From contig JAUIAS010000004.1 of NCBI GenBank assembly GCA_030425395.1, positions 62,001-126,000 of the forward strand: a DNA stretch of 64,000 bases, written 5' to 3'. Every line of letters starts with the position of its first letter. Positions within the stretch are counted from its first letter, which is position 1. Position numbers and translations under genes: made by a program. Below are positions 9,687 through 19,900 of the stretch, piece after piece. Below the pieces are notes generated by a model. That model did no database searches and had not been told where the DNA came from. It saw only the letters and a list, made by a program, of their open reading frames with translations. The stretch comes from Alphaproteobacteria bacterium (lineage in GTDB: Bacteria; Pseudomonadota; Alphaproteobacteria; Rhodobacterales; Rhodobacteraceae).

Positions 9687-10643
9687 TCATCCGGCAACAC
9701 CGGTCATTCGGAGCGAGGTCACCACCTCCCAAACAGTTTCCTGCATCATTCGGGCGGCCTCAAGGGTTGGGGCCTGCGCGGGTTTTCCATTTGCCTTGCG
9801 CAATTTATGGGGCAGGCCAACAGGGCTGCGGCCATAGAGCACGGCATAGTGGGTCAAAGCCACGAGGTAGGCCCCCAGATCGTTGACGTGTATGGTATCA
9901 AGCTTGCCGCTGTCAGAGCGCGCAAAGAAGTCCTCTCGCGATGAGAGCCCACCAACGGGGGCGGTTTCGATCTTTCTGACGACCGCCGCCATAACCTGCC
10001 CGGCGGGAATAAGCCGAATGGGGCGCCCGGTCCCGGCTTGTTGCAGATCGGGATAAAGAAGATGGCCGACCCATTGCGTCACCAGATCGTTGTCCAGGCG
10101 GTGCAACCACCCGGCCTGATCGTTCAGGTGATGCCATGTTTCATAAAGATAAATCGTTGTGGTCGGGTTGGCGGCGCGGGCCGCATCGGCCCACATATTG
10201 GTGTATTTCGCGCTGTCGTGATAGCGGATCGCGTCTTTTATCTCGACCATTTCGGTCAGAACAAGCGCGTCATACGCGCCCGAGGCCACCGCCTCGCGGG
10301 CAGGACGAAAGGCGTGATGGGGATTATCAAGGTCAAGACCGCGCACCGCCAGATCGGGTTCCCAATGTTCGCGCAGTGAGGTGCCCCAGCCAAGCTGACT
10401 GGCATAGTCGTGGCCTTCCGGGGCAAGTTGTTCAAGCATCGCGGGCATGGTTTCGCCGACAAGGCTGTGGCCCAAGTGAAACACGCGCCGTGGCTCTTGG
10501 CGGGGCGCTACGGGCGTTTCATAGGCGTCCAGAACCAATTGGATATCTGGCGCGCTCAGCGGCGGAAGCAGTGACAAAACCAACGCAACGGATGCCATTA
10601 CCGACGCTGCCGAATAGGTCCACCTTCTTGGGGTCTTCGACAT
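9687..10643 (-). CDS. Membrane-anchored or exported SGNH-type protein
   Basis: 318 residues. Residues 10-32 are a hydrophobic signal or anchor after a basic N-terminus (MSKTPRRW). The rest is an SGNH-like domain: FHLGHSLVG with the candidate Ser, LVLTEM, YETWHHL, IRLIPAGQ, and LDTIHV with the candidate Asp-His. The same blocks in the same order occur in the next gene, as do GRSPVGLP/GQSPQGLP near the ends, so the two are tandem paralogues. SGNH proteins near polysaccharide genes are often acyl esterases or acyltransferases of periplasmic glycans; which applies here is unknown. GGGAAAG precedes the ATG. Confidence 0.75.
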   Translation of the reverse strand: MSKTPRRWTYSAASVMASVALVLSLLPPLSAPDIQLVLDAYETPVAPRQEPRRVFHLGHSLVGETMPAMLEQLAPEGHDYASQLGWGTSLREHWEPDLAVRGLDLDNPHHAFRPAREAVASGAYDALVLTEMVEIKDAIRYHDSAKYTNMWADAARAANPTTTIYLYETWHHLNDQAGWLHRLDNDLVTQWVGHLLYPDLQQAGTGRPIRLIPAGQVMAAVVRKIETAPVGGLSSREDFFARSDSGKLDTIHVNDLGAYLVALTHYAVLYGRSPVGLPHKLRKANGKPAQAPTLEAARMMQETVWEVVTSLRMTGVAG

Positions 10644-10665
10644 TCCGCTTTCCCTGACCTTGACG

Positions 10666-11376
10666 TCAAACAGGTAGGCGCATCGCAGTCAAAACCCAAC
10701 CCTCAAGACGCCGATATCTGCCCTCAAGTTGATCGCCTATGGCGAAAGGGTCAATCCCGCGTTGGTACGTCGCAACAAATCTGTCGGTGTCGGGGATGAA
10801 TTCGATCTCGAGAGTCTGGAAATCGAACATCACCTGGCTCTGCCGGAACTGGGCCTTGTAGGCGCATTCCTTGGCTGAAAAGATCAGCTTGGCCTCGAAC
10901 GCCTGCCGTTGCATTGGCAAGTGCGCGACCCGATCCTTTTCGTCGCGGGTCAGAAGGGCGTCAAAGAAATTGCGGTCAAGACCGGTGTCGCTTTCGATAT
11001 CCAGTCCCAGACCGATGCAGGTGCCCGGTTTGGCGACGGCGGCAAGGCAGGTCGTGGAATCATGGGTGATGGTCCCGATCACGCCATCGGGCCAGATCGG
11101 CGAGCGGTCATCGCTCATCGGGATCGGAGCGGCGTCGATACCCAGATCGGCCATCGCGCGCCGTGCTGCGCGTCGCCCGGCGGAAAATTCCCGGCGGCGC
11201 AATGGCATCATCGGGCCGACCGACGCCAGTTCTTCGGGATAGAGCCCGCTTTCCGGGGCTCCGGGCGATGTCTGGTGCACGGCCACATCCGGACCCAGCA
11301 GATCCAATGCGGCCTGAACCAATGGCGGGACTGCCGGAGGCGCCATCGGTTGCGGAGGCGTGGGCAAACTGTCCAT
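10666..11376 (-). CDS. 4'-phosphopantetheinyl transferase (EntD/Sfp type)
   Basis: 236 residues. Motifs: RREFSAGRRAARRAM near residue 50, GTITHDSTTCLAAVA, GLDIES with the metal-binding Asp, and FSAKECAYKAQF with the catalytic Glu-Lys block. The enzyme moves phosphopantetheine from coenzyme A to a Ser on carrier domains. It lies six bases after the NRPS stop, with AGAGGAGG before its ATG, so it is very likely dedicated to the carrier domains of the NRPS and PKS proteins of the same operon. Confidence 0.93.
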   Translation of the reverse strand: MDSLPTPPQPMAPPAVPPLVQAALDLLGPDVAVHQTSPGAPESGLYPEELASVGPMMPLRRREFSAGRRAARRAMADLGIDAAPIPMSDDRSPIWPDGVIGTITHDSTTCLAAVAKPGTCIGLGLDIESDTGLDRNFFDALLTRDEKDRVAHLPMQRQAFEAKLIFSAKECAYKAQFRQSQVMFDFQTLEIEFIPDTDRFVATYQRGIDPFAIGDQLEGRYRRLEGWVLTAMRLPV

Positions 11377-11382
11377 TGCGGT

Positions 11383-14300
11383 TCAGCCTCCTCTGGCGCG
11401 TTGAGCACGCATTGCGCGCCGTTTTGACATTGTTTCAGCCCGGTTCGCGGCGATAATCGCGGCCTGTCCGTCGTCGCGGATATTGCCGGTGTTTTCGCCC
11501 GAGTCATCGCCGCCCTGACCGTCATCATTGGCTGCTTTGGTTTGGGCGCTTATATACTCCGCCAGACCGCCGAGCGTGGGAAAACGGAAGATATCCGTAA
11601 TGGGCAGGTGGTCCATATTCAGGGTTTCGCGGATTTCGCGATGCACTTGAACAGCGAGAAGGGAGTGCCCCCCGAGGTCAAAGAAGTTGTCTTGCGCCCG
11701 CACCGATTGCAGCCCGAGGGTCCGCGACCAGATCGCTGCGATTTTGGCTGCGATGGGGGAGCTCGGCGTTTCTTCGAAAGAGGTGTCCGATGTATCCACC
11801 TCAACCTCGGTCACTGCGGCGGGCAGCGCCTTGCGGTCGATCTTTTTGTTGGGGGTCAGGGGCACTGCGTCGATCTGTTGGATGCTCGACGGGACCATCG
11901 CTTCGGGCAGGGTGCGGGCCAGATGGGCGCGCAGTCGTTCCGTGTCGATTGGGGCGTTGCCCGATACATACCCGGCCAGCGTATCATCCTGAGGCGTCAC
12001 CACGGCTTGCGAGATACCGCCAAAGGCCATGATTGCGGATTCGATTTCGCCCAGTTCGATCCGTTGTCCGCGGATCTTGACCTGATGGTCACTGCGGCCA
12101 AGGAAATCCAAAGTTCCGTCGGCCCTCCAACGGGCAAGGTCACCCGTGCGATACATGCGCGGTGTGGGGTCCAGCGGGGTCAGATCAATATCCGAGGCAA
12201 AGGGATCGGCAGGAAACTTGTCGGCGGTCAGGCTGTCGCGTAGCCAATACCCACGGGTGACCCCGTGGCCACCGATGCACAATTCGCCTGCGACGCCAAC
12301 AGGTGCGAGCGCCCCGCTTTCCTCCAGAACATAAACGGACGTATTGGCGATGGGCGTCCCGATGCCCAGCGTGCCACTGGCGGTCTTGTCCGGCGCGACC
12401 GGTGCCACGGTGGACCAGATGGTGGTTTCGGTCGGCCCATACATGTTGAGGATACGCGCGCGTGTCGCACGGCCCAGATCGGCCGCAAGATCAGCTGGAA
12501 GCGCCTCTCCGCCGAGCAACAGGGTTTTTACCGATGACAAGGCAAGCCGGGCCTCATCCACCATGGCCAGAATCCGCGCCATGGAGGGCGTGCACTGAAG
12601 ATGCGTCACGCCATGGCGGACGATCTGGGCTGCGATGGAAAAGTCGTCCGGATCAAGCGTCGCGGGTTCCTTTGCCTGCGCCAGCACCTCGGCCAGCGGT
12701 TTCAGACCTTCCATAACGGTATCGTGGTCAATGCCGTAGTCTATCAGGCAGGCAATTTCGGTGACGCCGATGCGGCGCAATTCCTCGGTGCGGGCGACGG
12801 CATCCTCGACAGTCCCAAAGAGACCTGCCGTCTCGAAATACCGTTCAAAGGCGAAATCAAGGATCGCCTCAAGCGTTTCGCCATCGAGATCGCGCAGGTC
12901 AAGCTCGAACGGGCCAGTGACGCCTTCGGGCTTCTTGAACGCGGGAAATGCCCAGGCGTATTGCTTGATCAGACCGGCGGCAGAACGCAGGTAATCCTTC
13001 ATCGGTTCGCGGGCGACAGCACGTGCTTTTTCGCGATCCTCGGCAAGGTAGGTGTGCAGCATCAGAGACGCCGAGAACTTGTCCGGGTCATGCCCCGCAT
13101 CGCGCAGCGCATCGTGATAGATGCGAATTTTGCCTTCGACCTCTTCGATGGTCTGACCCAACAGGTGGGTCAGCACATTGGCACCAATCTCGCCCGCTTC
13201 GCGCCATGTGTCCGGATTGCCAGCGGTTGTGACCCAGATGGGAATCTCGGACGAGACCGGGCGCGGTTGGGTCACAACATCCAGCGTTGTTCCATCCGCC
13301 TTGGGAAAGGCCACGCTTTCACCGCGCCACAATGTGCGCAAGTCGGTGATCGCCTGATACATCGCCGTCTTGTTGTTTGGCGGTGTGTTTTCGGGACGCA
13401 GGACGAAATCGTCCGGCTGCCACCCGCTGGCCATGGCCAGACCGGCGCGTCCGTTTGTCAGGTTGTCGATGACGGACCATTCTTCGGCGATGCGCGCCAC
13501 GTGATGCAAAGGAGCGACGCAGGATCCCGCGCGCACCGACAGGTTGCGCGTCACCGCGGCTACGGCGGCACCGGTTACGGATGGGTTGGGGTAGGGGCCT
13601 CCGAACGCGTGAAAGTGCCGCTCCGGCGTCCAAACCGCGTTGAACCCGTGCGCATCGGCAAACCGTGCCCCGTCCAGCAGCAAGGCATATTTGTCCCGGC
13701 CCACGCCGCCATCATTGCCCCAGTAGTAGAGGTTGAAATCAATGTCGCGCCCGGGCAGGCGGATGGGTCCTCCGGCCACGGCCGCGCGAGGACCGTCGCC
13801 CGCAACCACTACGGTATAGCCCCGCGCGAGTGTGTAGAAGATCTCAAGAACCGAAATGTCGAATGCCATCGACGTCACGGCCATCCAAACCCCGCCTGTA
13901 TCGGGCGCAAGCCGCGCGTCCATTCCGGCAAAAAAATTCGCTACGTTACGGTGTTCGACCATCACCCCCTTGGGTGTGCCGGTGGAGCCGGAAGTGTAGA
14001 TGAGGTAAGCAAGATCTTCCGGCTCCACCCCCGGATCGACAAACGCCGGCAGAGCGTTTTGGCCGCCGGGTGCCTTGTCCACGACGATTGGGCTGCCTGT
14101 GCCCTTGGGCAGGCTGGCTCTCAGTTCGCTATGGGTCAACACGATCCGCGCGCCGCTGTCGCTGAGGTAATGCGCCAGTCGATCTGCGGGATAATCGGGG
14201 TCCATGGGCACATAGGCCGCCCCCGCCAGCAGGATGCCAAGCACGCCTGCCACCATGTCGGGACCGCGCCGCAGGTGCAGGCCGACACGGTCGCCGCGAG

Positions 14301-16035
14301 CGACGCCGGCAACCTGAAGCCGGGCTGCCATCTTGCGAGCGCGCTCGGCCAGTTCCGCATAGGTGATCTTGGTATCTTCGTGGATCAGCGCCACGGCATG
14401 CGGGGTCCGCGCCACCTGTTCGTTAAAGGCGGCACCAAGGGTGATGGATTTGTAATCCGTCGCTGTCGCGTTCCAGTCCCGCAACACCATCTGGTGTTCT
14501 GCAGGGGACATGCGCGGGAGGTCCGACAGGGTCGCGGCCTGATCCAGCTGGTCCAGAATGGCAACAAAACGATCCGCGAGAAGCTGGGCCTCCTGACCCG
14601 ATAGACGCGCGGCGTCATAGGCCAGATGCAGGCCATCATCGCGGCGACACAGGCACAGCACGGCCCCGTCAACGGGCGTGTTCCCAAAGGCCAGCGCGAT
14701 GTCTGGCACTGCCAGCGGTGCGATGCCGGGAATGCGCAACGCGATATCCCGTGCCACCGGCCCAAGGTTTGCGCGTTTGCTCAGAGTGGCGGCGGTGTCT
14801 TGCGAGATTTCCGGGATGTTTTGGGAATCTGCGCGCAATGGAAGCCAATCCATGCAAAGCGTCGCGTCCCCATCATGGGCGACGGCGATATCCGCCCCAT
14901 CCCCGTCACAGGAGATACGGGCAAACGCCAAGGTGGCTGTGGCGACCTTTTCGGCTGGCGCGTTCACGGCCAAGGGGATCGCAGCCCATTCCGCCGAGGT
15001 ATCTGCGCGGCCTTCTGCGCGACGCGCCATGGCCAACCGTGCCGGAGCATATCCCGCAAAGGTTGTGCGAGCTGTGCTATCGGCGCGTGCCGTGGCCTTG
15101 CTCAGGTCTTCCAGAGCGCTGCGGCGCGTGGCGTCCAGTGGCGGCAAAGCGGAGCCCACCTCGGGGAGGGCGACCCGCCCGCCGTCCAGTGTGGTCAACC
15201 CGTCCAGCCGCACCGCGTGGGTGGTGGTGGCGATCACGATGCTGTCGCCGGTGCTTTCCAAAACCGTTCCGGCACCCCCGATGCCGGTTGCGGCGGTGGC
15301 TCGTGCGTTTTTGATCGCGGCGACAACACCGCCGCCCAGATCGACCCGCGCCACCGTGAGCGGATTCCAATAACCGCCAAAATCCAGTGCCTGCACCAGT
15401 CGGGTGATATCCTCTCCGGCACCTGCGGGATCAATCATCGCGCCTGCCTCGGGACGATGGTAGCGCCCGAAATAACTGCGCTGGCTGAGATCCTGAGCGA
15501 CGCGGTTCAGCGCGCCCGCTTCGATCTGATCGGCAACAACCTCAAAGCTTTCAGCGGCGGCACCGTAGCATTTCCAGTTCAACGAAAAAGCCGTGTCGTC
15601 TTCTTCGATCCGGACGGGCATCTGGGCAAGGATGTCGCCTTCGTCGACCCCGCCTTCCATCAGGTGCCAGGTGACGGCAAATTCCTGTTCGTGGTCCAGC
15701 AATGCCCAGACGGGTGCGTTCAATCCTGCATATCGGGGCAGGGGACCGTCGTGAAAGTTGATCCCCCCGTTGCGGGCGATGGCCAGAACCTCCGGGCGCA
15801 ACATCTTGAGATTGGCAATGGAAAACAGCCAGTCCACGGAGCCTGCGCCAAGCGCCTTTGCCATTTCGGACCCGGTGTCGAACGCGGCGATGCCTGCCGA
15901 GACTGCCCAATCACGCACGCCCGGTTCGTCGGTCACCACGGCGCGGATATCGTGGCCCCTGTTGCGAAGGGAGTCGCCACAAGTCACCAGCAGGGTTTCG
16001 TCACCGATCAGGACGCAGGTGATTGCAGTTGTCAT
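11383..16035 (-). CDS. NRPS: formyltransferase - remnant C - A interrupted by luciferase-like monooxygenase - carrier
   Basis: 1550 residues from ATG 16035 (AAAGGA upstream; its ATGA overlaps the stop of the preceding GT2). Order: formyltransferase 1-300 with N93, H95 and D131 (DEGDIL) of the catalytic set and an OB-like C-terminal part near 220-290; residues ~360-525 match only the end of a condensation domain and show no HHxxxDG; adenylation domain from ~530 with TSGSTGTPKG (681-690) and FDIS (725-728); a flavin-dependent luciferase-like monooxygenase at ~760-1120; then the rest of the A domain with NMYGPTE (1197-1203), YRTGDL and K1398; carrier domain with FFDLGGHSLLAV (Ser1458). No TE or reductase follows. 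It should load, formylate and oxidise an amino acid; the A-domain substrate and exact oxidation are unknown. Confidence 0.93.
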   Translation of the reverse strand: MTTAITCVLIGDETLLVTCGDSLRNRGHDIRAVVTDEPGVRDWAVSAGIAAFDTGSEMAKALGAGSVDWLFSIANLKMLRPEVLAIARNGGINFHDGPLPRYAGLNAPVWALLDHEQEFAVTWHLMEGGVDEGDILAQMPVRIEEDDTAFSLNWKCYGAAAESFEVVADQIEAGALNRVAQDLSQRSYFGRYHRPEAGAMIDPAGAGEDITRLVQALDFGGYWNPLTVARVDLGGGVVAAIKNARATAATGIGGAGTVLESTGDSIVIATTTHAVRLDGLTTLDGGRVALPEVGSALPPLDATRRSALEDLSKATARADSTARTTFAGYAPARLAMARRAEGRADTSAEWAAIPLAVNAPAEKVATATLAFARISCDGDGADIAVAHDGDATLCMDWLPLRADSQNIPEISQDTAATLSKRANLGPVARDIALRIPGIAPLAVPDIALAFGNTPVDGAVLCLCRRDDGLHLAYDAARLSGQEAQLLADRFVAILDQLDQAATLSDLPRMSPAEHQMVLRDWNATATDYKSITLGAAFNEQVARTPHAVALIHEDTKITYAELAERARKMAARLQVAGVARGDRVGLHLRRGPDMVAGVLGILLAGAAYVPMDPDYPADRLAHYLSDSGARIVLTHSELRASLPKGTGSPIVVDKAPGGQNALPAFVDPGVEPEDLAYLIYTSGSTGTPKGVMVEHRNVANFFAGMDARLAPDTGGVWMAVTSMAFDISVLEIFYTLARGYTVVVAGDGPRAAVAGGPIRLPGRDIDFNLYYWGNDGGVGRDKYALLLDGARFADAHGFNAVWTPERHFHAFGGPYPNPSVTGAAVAAVTRNLSVRAGSCVAPLHHVARIAEEWSVIDNLTNGRAGLAMASGWQPDDFVLRPENTPPNNKTAMYQAITDLRTLWRGESVAFPKADGTTLDVVTQPRPVSSEIPIWVTTAGNPDTWREAGEIGANVLTHLLGQTIEEVEGKIRIYHDALRDAGHDPDKFSASLMLHTYLAEDREKARAVAREPMKDYLRSAAGLIKQYAWAFPAFKKPEGVTGPFELDLRDLDGETLEAILDFAFERYFETAGLFGTVEDAVARTEELRRIGVTEIACLIDYGIDHDTVMEGLKPLAEVLAQAKEPATLDPDDFSIAAQIVRHGVTHLQCTPSMARILAMVDEARLALSSVKTLLLGGEALPADLAADLGRATRARILNMYGPTETTIWSTVAPVAPDKTASGTLGIGTPIANTSVYVLEESGALAPVGVAGELCIGGHGVTRGYWLRDSLTADKFPADPFASDIDLTPLDPTPRMYRTGDLARWRADGTLDFLGRSDHQVKIRGQRIELGEIESAIMAFGGISQAVVTPQDDTLAGYVSGNAPIDTERLRAHLARTLPEAMVPSSIQQIDAVPLTPNKKIDRKALPAAVTEVEVDTSDTSFEETPSSPIAAKIAAIWSRTLGLQSVRAQDNFFDLGGHSLLAVQVHREIRETLNMDHLPITDIFRFPTLGGLAEYISAQTKAANDDGQGGDDSGENTGNIRDDGQAAIIAANRAETMSKRRAMRAQRARGG

Positions 16036-16988
16036 TGCAGGGTGTCCTTTCTGGGGGCACATGCATGCCTGATCAGATCGCTAAGGAAAAATCGGGCTTC
16101 GCCGAAGGGGCGACGTGACAGGACCGCGCGCAGACGCCACATAAGGCCACCGGCAAGCCGGGCCAGAATTGTGGCCCAGAAGGTTGCGATCCCGTGGTTC
16201 TTTACAAAATAGCGCCGCCTGCTGTCGAACCAATAGGTCGGTGTGCGGCCCCATTCGCCCATCCCGGTCGAGACGGACCCGATGTGAACCACGTGGCTCT
16301 GCGGCACGAAATGGGTTTCCCAACCGGCCCGATCGGCGCGCAGGCACAGGTCGGTTTCTTCAAAATAAAGGAAATAGCCTTCGTCGAAGGCACCGATTTC
16401 ATCCAGCATACTGCGCCGCATCATGAAGGATGCGCCGGGTGTCCAGCCAATGCGGGTCGGCACATCCGGGGTTGGCAGGGCTACTATATGGCGCGACAAC
16501 ATACGGCTGATCACGCCCGTTCGGGCGGCGGTTTCAAATTCGCTGGCCACGCTGGGAAACCGGAACGCAGCCGTATGCCGGACGCCGTCTTCGCCCCGAA
16601 TATCGCTGCCGGTAATGCCCACTTTCGGGTGGGCCACCATGTAGTCGCGCAGAGACGAGATGGCATCGGTCGCGGGGAAAGCGTCGGAGTTCAGAAGATA
16701 GACGAAATCCGGCGGCGTTCCGTCCGGCAGGGCCTGCGCCATGCCGTAATTGTTGCCGGCACCGAACCCGCCATTGCGCGGCGACGCAACAACGCGGATC
16801 CGGTCAAATTCCCATTTCGCCACTTCGGCGCGTATGGTTTCAAAGCTACCGTCGCGGCTGTCGTTGTCGACGATCACGATCCCGCCGGGCACATCGGCCA
16901 TGGCGATGCAGGCCGATTTGGCGGACTCCAAGGTCATTTCGGCGGTGCGATAGTTCAGAATGACGGTCAAAACCGTAGGTGTATTCAT
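16032..16988 (-). CDS. GT2-family glycosyltransferase (rhamnosyltransferase-like)
   Basis: 318 residues. Signs: VILNYRTAEM at the start, VDNDSRDGS, NGGFGAGNNYG, LLNSDA (DxD-like), and the block GAFDEGYFLYFEETDLCLR that is typical of WbbL-type rhamnosyl transferases. It acts in the cytoplasm on a lipid-linked or carrier-bound acceptor. It lies five bases after the PKS stop and its stop overlaps the NRPS start in an ATGA, so the three are translated together. This tight coupling between two assembly-line proteins suggests the product is a glycoconjugate. Confidence 0.92.
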   Translation of the reverse strand: MNTPTVLTVILNYRTAEMTLESAKSACIAMADVPGGIVIVDNDSRDGSFETIRAEVAKWEFDRIRVVASPRNGGFGAGNNYGMAQALPDGTPPDFVYLLNSDAFPATDAISSLRDYMVAHPKVGITGSDIRGEDGVRHTAAFRFPSVASEFETAARTGVISRMLSRHIVALPTPDVPTRIGWTPGASFMMRRSMLDEIGAFDEGYFLYFEETDLCLRADRAGWETHFVPQSHVVHIGSVSTGMGEWGRTPTYWFDSRRRYFVKNHGIATFWATILARLAGGLMWRLRAVLSRRPFGEARFFLSDLIRHACAPRKDTLQ

Positions 16989-16993
16989 TACTC

Positions 16994-19900
16994 TTACTCC
17001 GCCGCTGTGATCTTGGTCGACGTTGCGGACAATCCTTGACCGTTCCGATCCGCCTTGGCAAGCCGATCCCGAAGATGCGCCCCCAGCGCGCCGACGTTGG
17101 GCACCAGAACCATACTGTCGTGATCGCCGGTCACTTCAATGATTTCCAAATTCGGCATCAGTGGGGTCCACTGGTTGTCGTGGAAAACATATTCGCGTTC
17201 ACGGCTGACCCAGTTTCCGCCGGACACCTTCCAATGCCGGTCCAGCGGGGGCCGGAACAACAGAACGGGTCCGTCGTAAGGCGCGGCCTCATAGACCCCG
17301 ACAGCCTGACGGAAGGCCATCTCGATCTTGTGGTTGTTAAAACCACCCTCGGGCGTGTCGGCATCGGGTTGGGCAAGCTGTTCTTTCCATGCGCGCCGTG
17401 CCCGCAACCATTCGGTCAGATAGGCCGGACCCTTGCGGCGGAATTCAGCCAGCTTGATCAGTGCCTTGTCCACATTGCTGAGCGGCGGGCGCACCGGAAG
17501 TGGTGTGTCGAACAGCGTCAGCAAGGCAACCTCCTCACCGGCGGCACGCAATTGCTGCGCCACTTCGAGGGCCGCAACCCCGCCCCCGGAGAAGCCCGAG
17601 ATGTTATAGGGGCCTCTGGGTTGGACCTGCCGCATTTCGGCGATGTAGTCGCGCGCGGCGTCCTCCATGCGGGTGTGCGGTTCGGCGTCGCCGATCAACC
17701 CTTTGGCCTGAAGCCCGTAGACGGCCCGGTCACTGCCAAGCTCCAGCGCCAGATGGCGCAGGTTGAGAACATTGCCAAACATGCCCGCGACGATGAACAT
17801 TGGTGCGCGCACGGCGGTGTCATTGGGCGACAGAGGCACGAGATGGGTGAAGCTCGGACGCAGTTCGCGTGCCGGTCTCCGGGCCGCCGCATCGTCCGGC
17901 GTGCTCGCGCCGACCGGCGCGTCGTCTTCGCCTCGGGCTTCGGCAATCAGCGCGGCACAGCGTGCAATGGTCGGGGCCTCGAACAGCACCGATATCGGGA
18001 ATTCCACGGCGTATTCGCGCTTGATCATCGTGAACAACCGCACCGCGATCAGGGAGTGGCCGCCAAGGTCAAAGAAGCTGTCCTCGACCCCGACACGGGA
18101 CACGCCCAGCAGCTTCTTCCAGAATCCGGCAATGGTTTCCTCGATGGCTGTGCGCGGTTCGATGAAATCGCTGTTAAGCTCCGGGCGATCAAAGGCCTCG
18201 GACGTCGCGCTCGGGGGGTGCGACATCTGATCGGCCTGCGCAGTGAGCATATCCAATGGCAGAGAGGTCATCGCCACCTGGGGCAGCCCCGATCCCATGG
18301 CGACGCGCAACGCGTCGGCCCCTTCGCGGGCGCGGATGCCCTGACGGATATTGTGATAAAGCGCGTCTTCTTCTGGCGACAGGGATCGCTGATCCTGTTC
18401 AACTCCGTCAAAATCCACATCCCGCGCGGTCAGCGGGGTGGGCCGCGCAAATCCGGCGTCTTCCATCTTGTGCATCTGGAAGCCGCGGATCTCGGTGTGC
18501 ACAGTGCCGTCAGGCGCGCATAGCGCGATGTCAAAGCGGGCATAACCGTCCGCCTCGTTGCCCTCAATCAGGCGCACCCAGCTGATCAGATCGGCAGGCA
18601 GGGCACGATAAACAGTGATTTCACCGTAAGACAGCGGCACCCAAAGGTTCTGGGCGGCATAGCCCGGAACCAATTTCAGCGCCCATCCGGTGGCCAAATC
18701 GAGCAGGGCAGGATGCATGATCCACCCTTGTTTGGGATCGTCACGCCCAATTTCGGGCAACGAAAGATGGGCGATGCCTTCGTCCTTGCCATAGGCGGCC
18801 GAGCGCAGCACCTGCCAGCGCGGCCCAAAGTTCAGATGTGCGGCCTGAGGCGAAGCAAGGTGGCCACTGCTGTCAGCATTTTCAGACACGGTGCACCTTT
18901 TGGCGATGGCGCGGGTGTCGATGTGGCTCGGCTTGTGGCATTGCTTGAGAAGGGCGACGCGCGCTTCGCTGTGCAAAACAGTGGCCGCGCGTCCATCGAC
19001 ACGGGCTGTGCTGCGCACCTCCATCGCATAACCTGGTCCCTGTGGGGTCAGGGTCAGCTGGATTTTCTTCTCGATTCCCTCTGCCACGTCCAATGCCCGC
19101 AGGAAGGTGAAATCCTCGAACCGGTAGGGATGTGGCGTGGCGAGGGCGGCCATGGCCTCGGCGGCCAGTTGGATATGACCGGTGCCGGACAGCAGGGCGT
19201 CTCCGGCCATGGTCCGGTGCTCGTCGATCACCCAATCCTTGGTGGTCAGCGTGCCGGTGAAATGCACGCGGCCAGAAATATCCGTGCCGCCAAGGGTCAG
19301 AGTCGCCTGGCCGGTCGGTTCCATATTGGGCTGTGGGATGTGGCCAATCCGGTCGGCCATGGCATCGGCGGCCATACCGGTGTCGCACCAGACCCCCCAG
19401 TTGACCGCTGTGACACGGTTCTTGGCATTGGCACGGGATTCGGCCAGCGCGCTGAGATAGGCATTGGCCGCGACATAGTCCACCTGACCCGCCGGGCGGG
19501 TGATCGAAGACGTGGACGAGAACAGCACCATCTGCTTGAGATCGCCATCGGGGAATACCGCGTCGATCACACGCATACCCGTCACCTTGGGGGCCAGAAC
19601 CGCTTCGATCCCGGTGGTTGTCTTGGTGAGGATCGGCGCATCGTCGATGGTGCCCGCCGCATGGATAAGGCAGTCGATCGGGCCGAACCGTTCTTCAGCG
19701 CGGGCACGGGCGCGCATCATGTCGCCATGGTTGCAAACGTCTGCCGTGATCACCTCGACTTGCGCGCCGTTCTGTTCCAGTGCTGCCAGCGCCGAACGAC
19801 GGTTGTGGTCGTCTTGGTGTGCGCTGCGCGACACGATCGCGATGCGGGCCGGGCCTCGGGCAGCCAGATCCTGGGCCACGGACATGCCAATGCCGCCAAA

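Noticed and set aside
12601-16212. Plus-strand frames of 667 and 528 codons opposite the NRPS gene
   Set aside because: Same reason; the minus-strand protein has full-length domain motifs.
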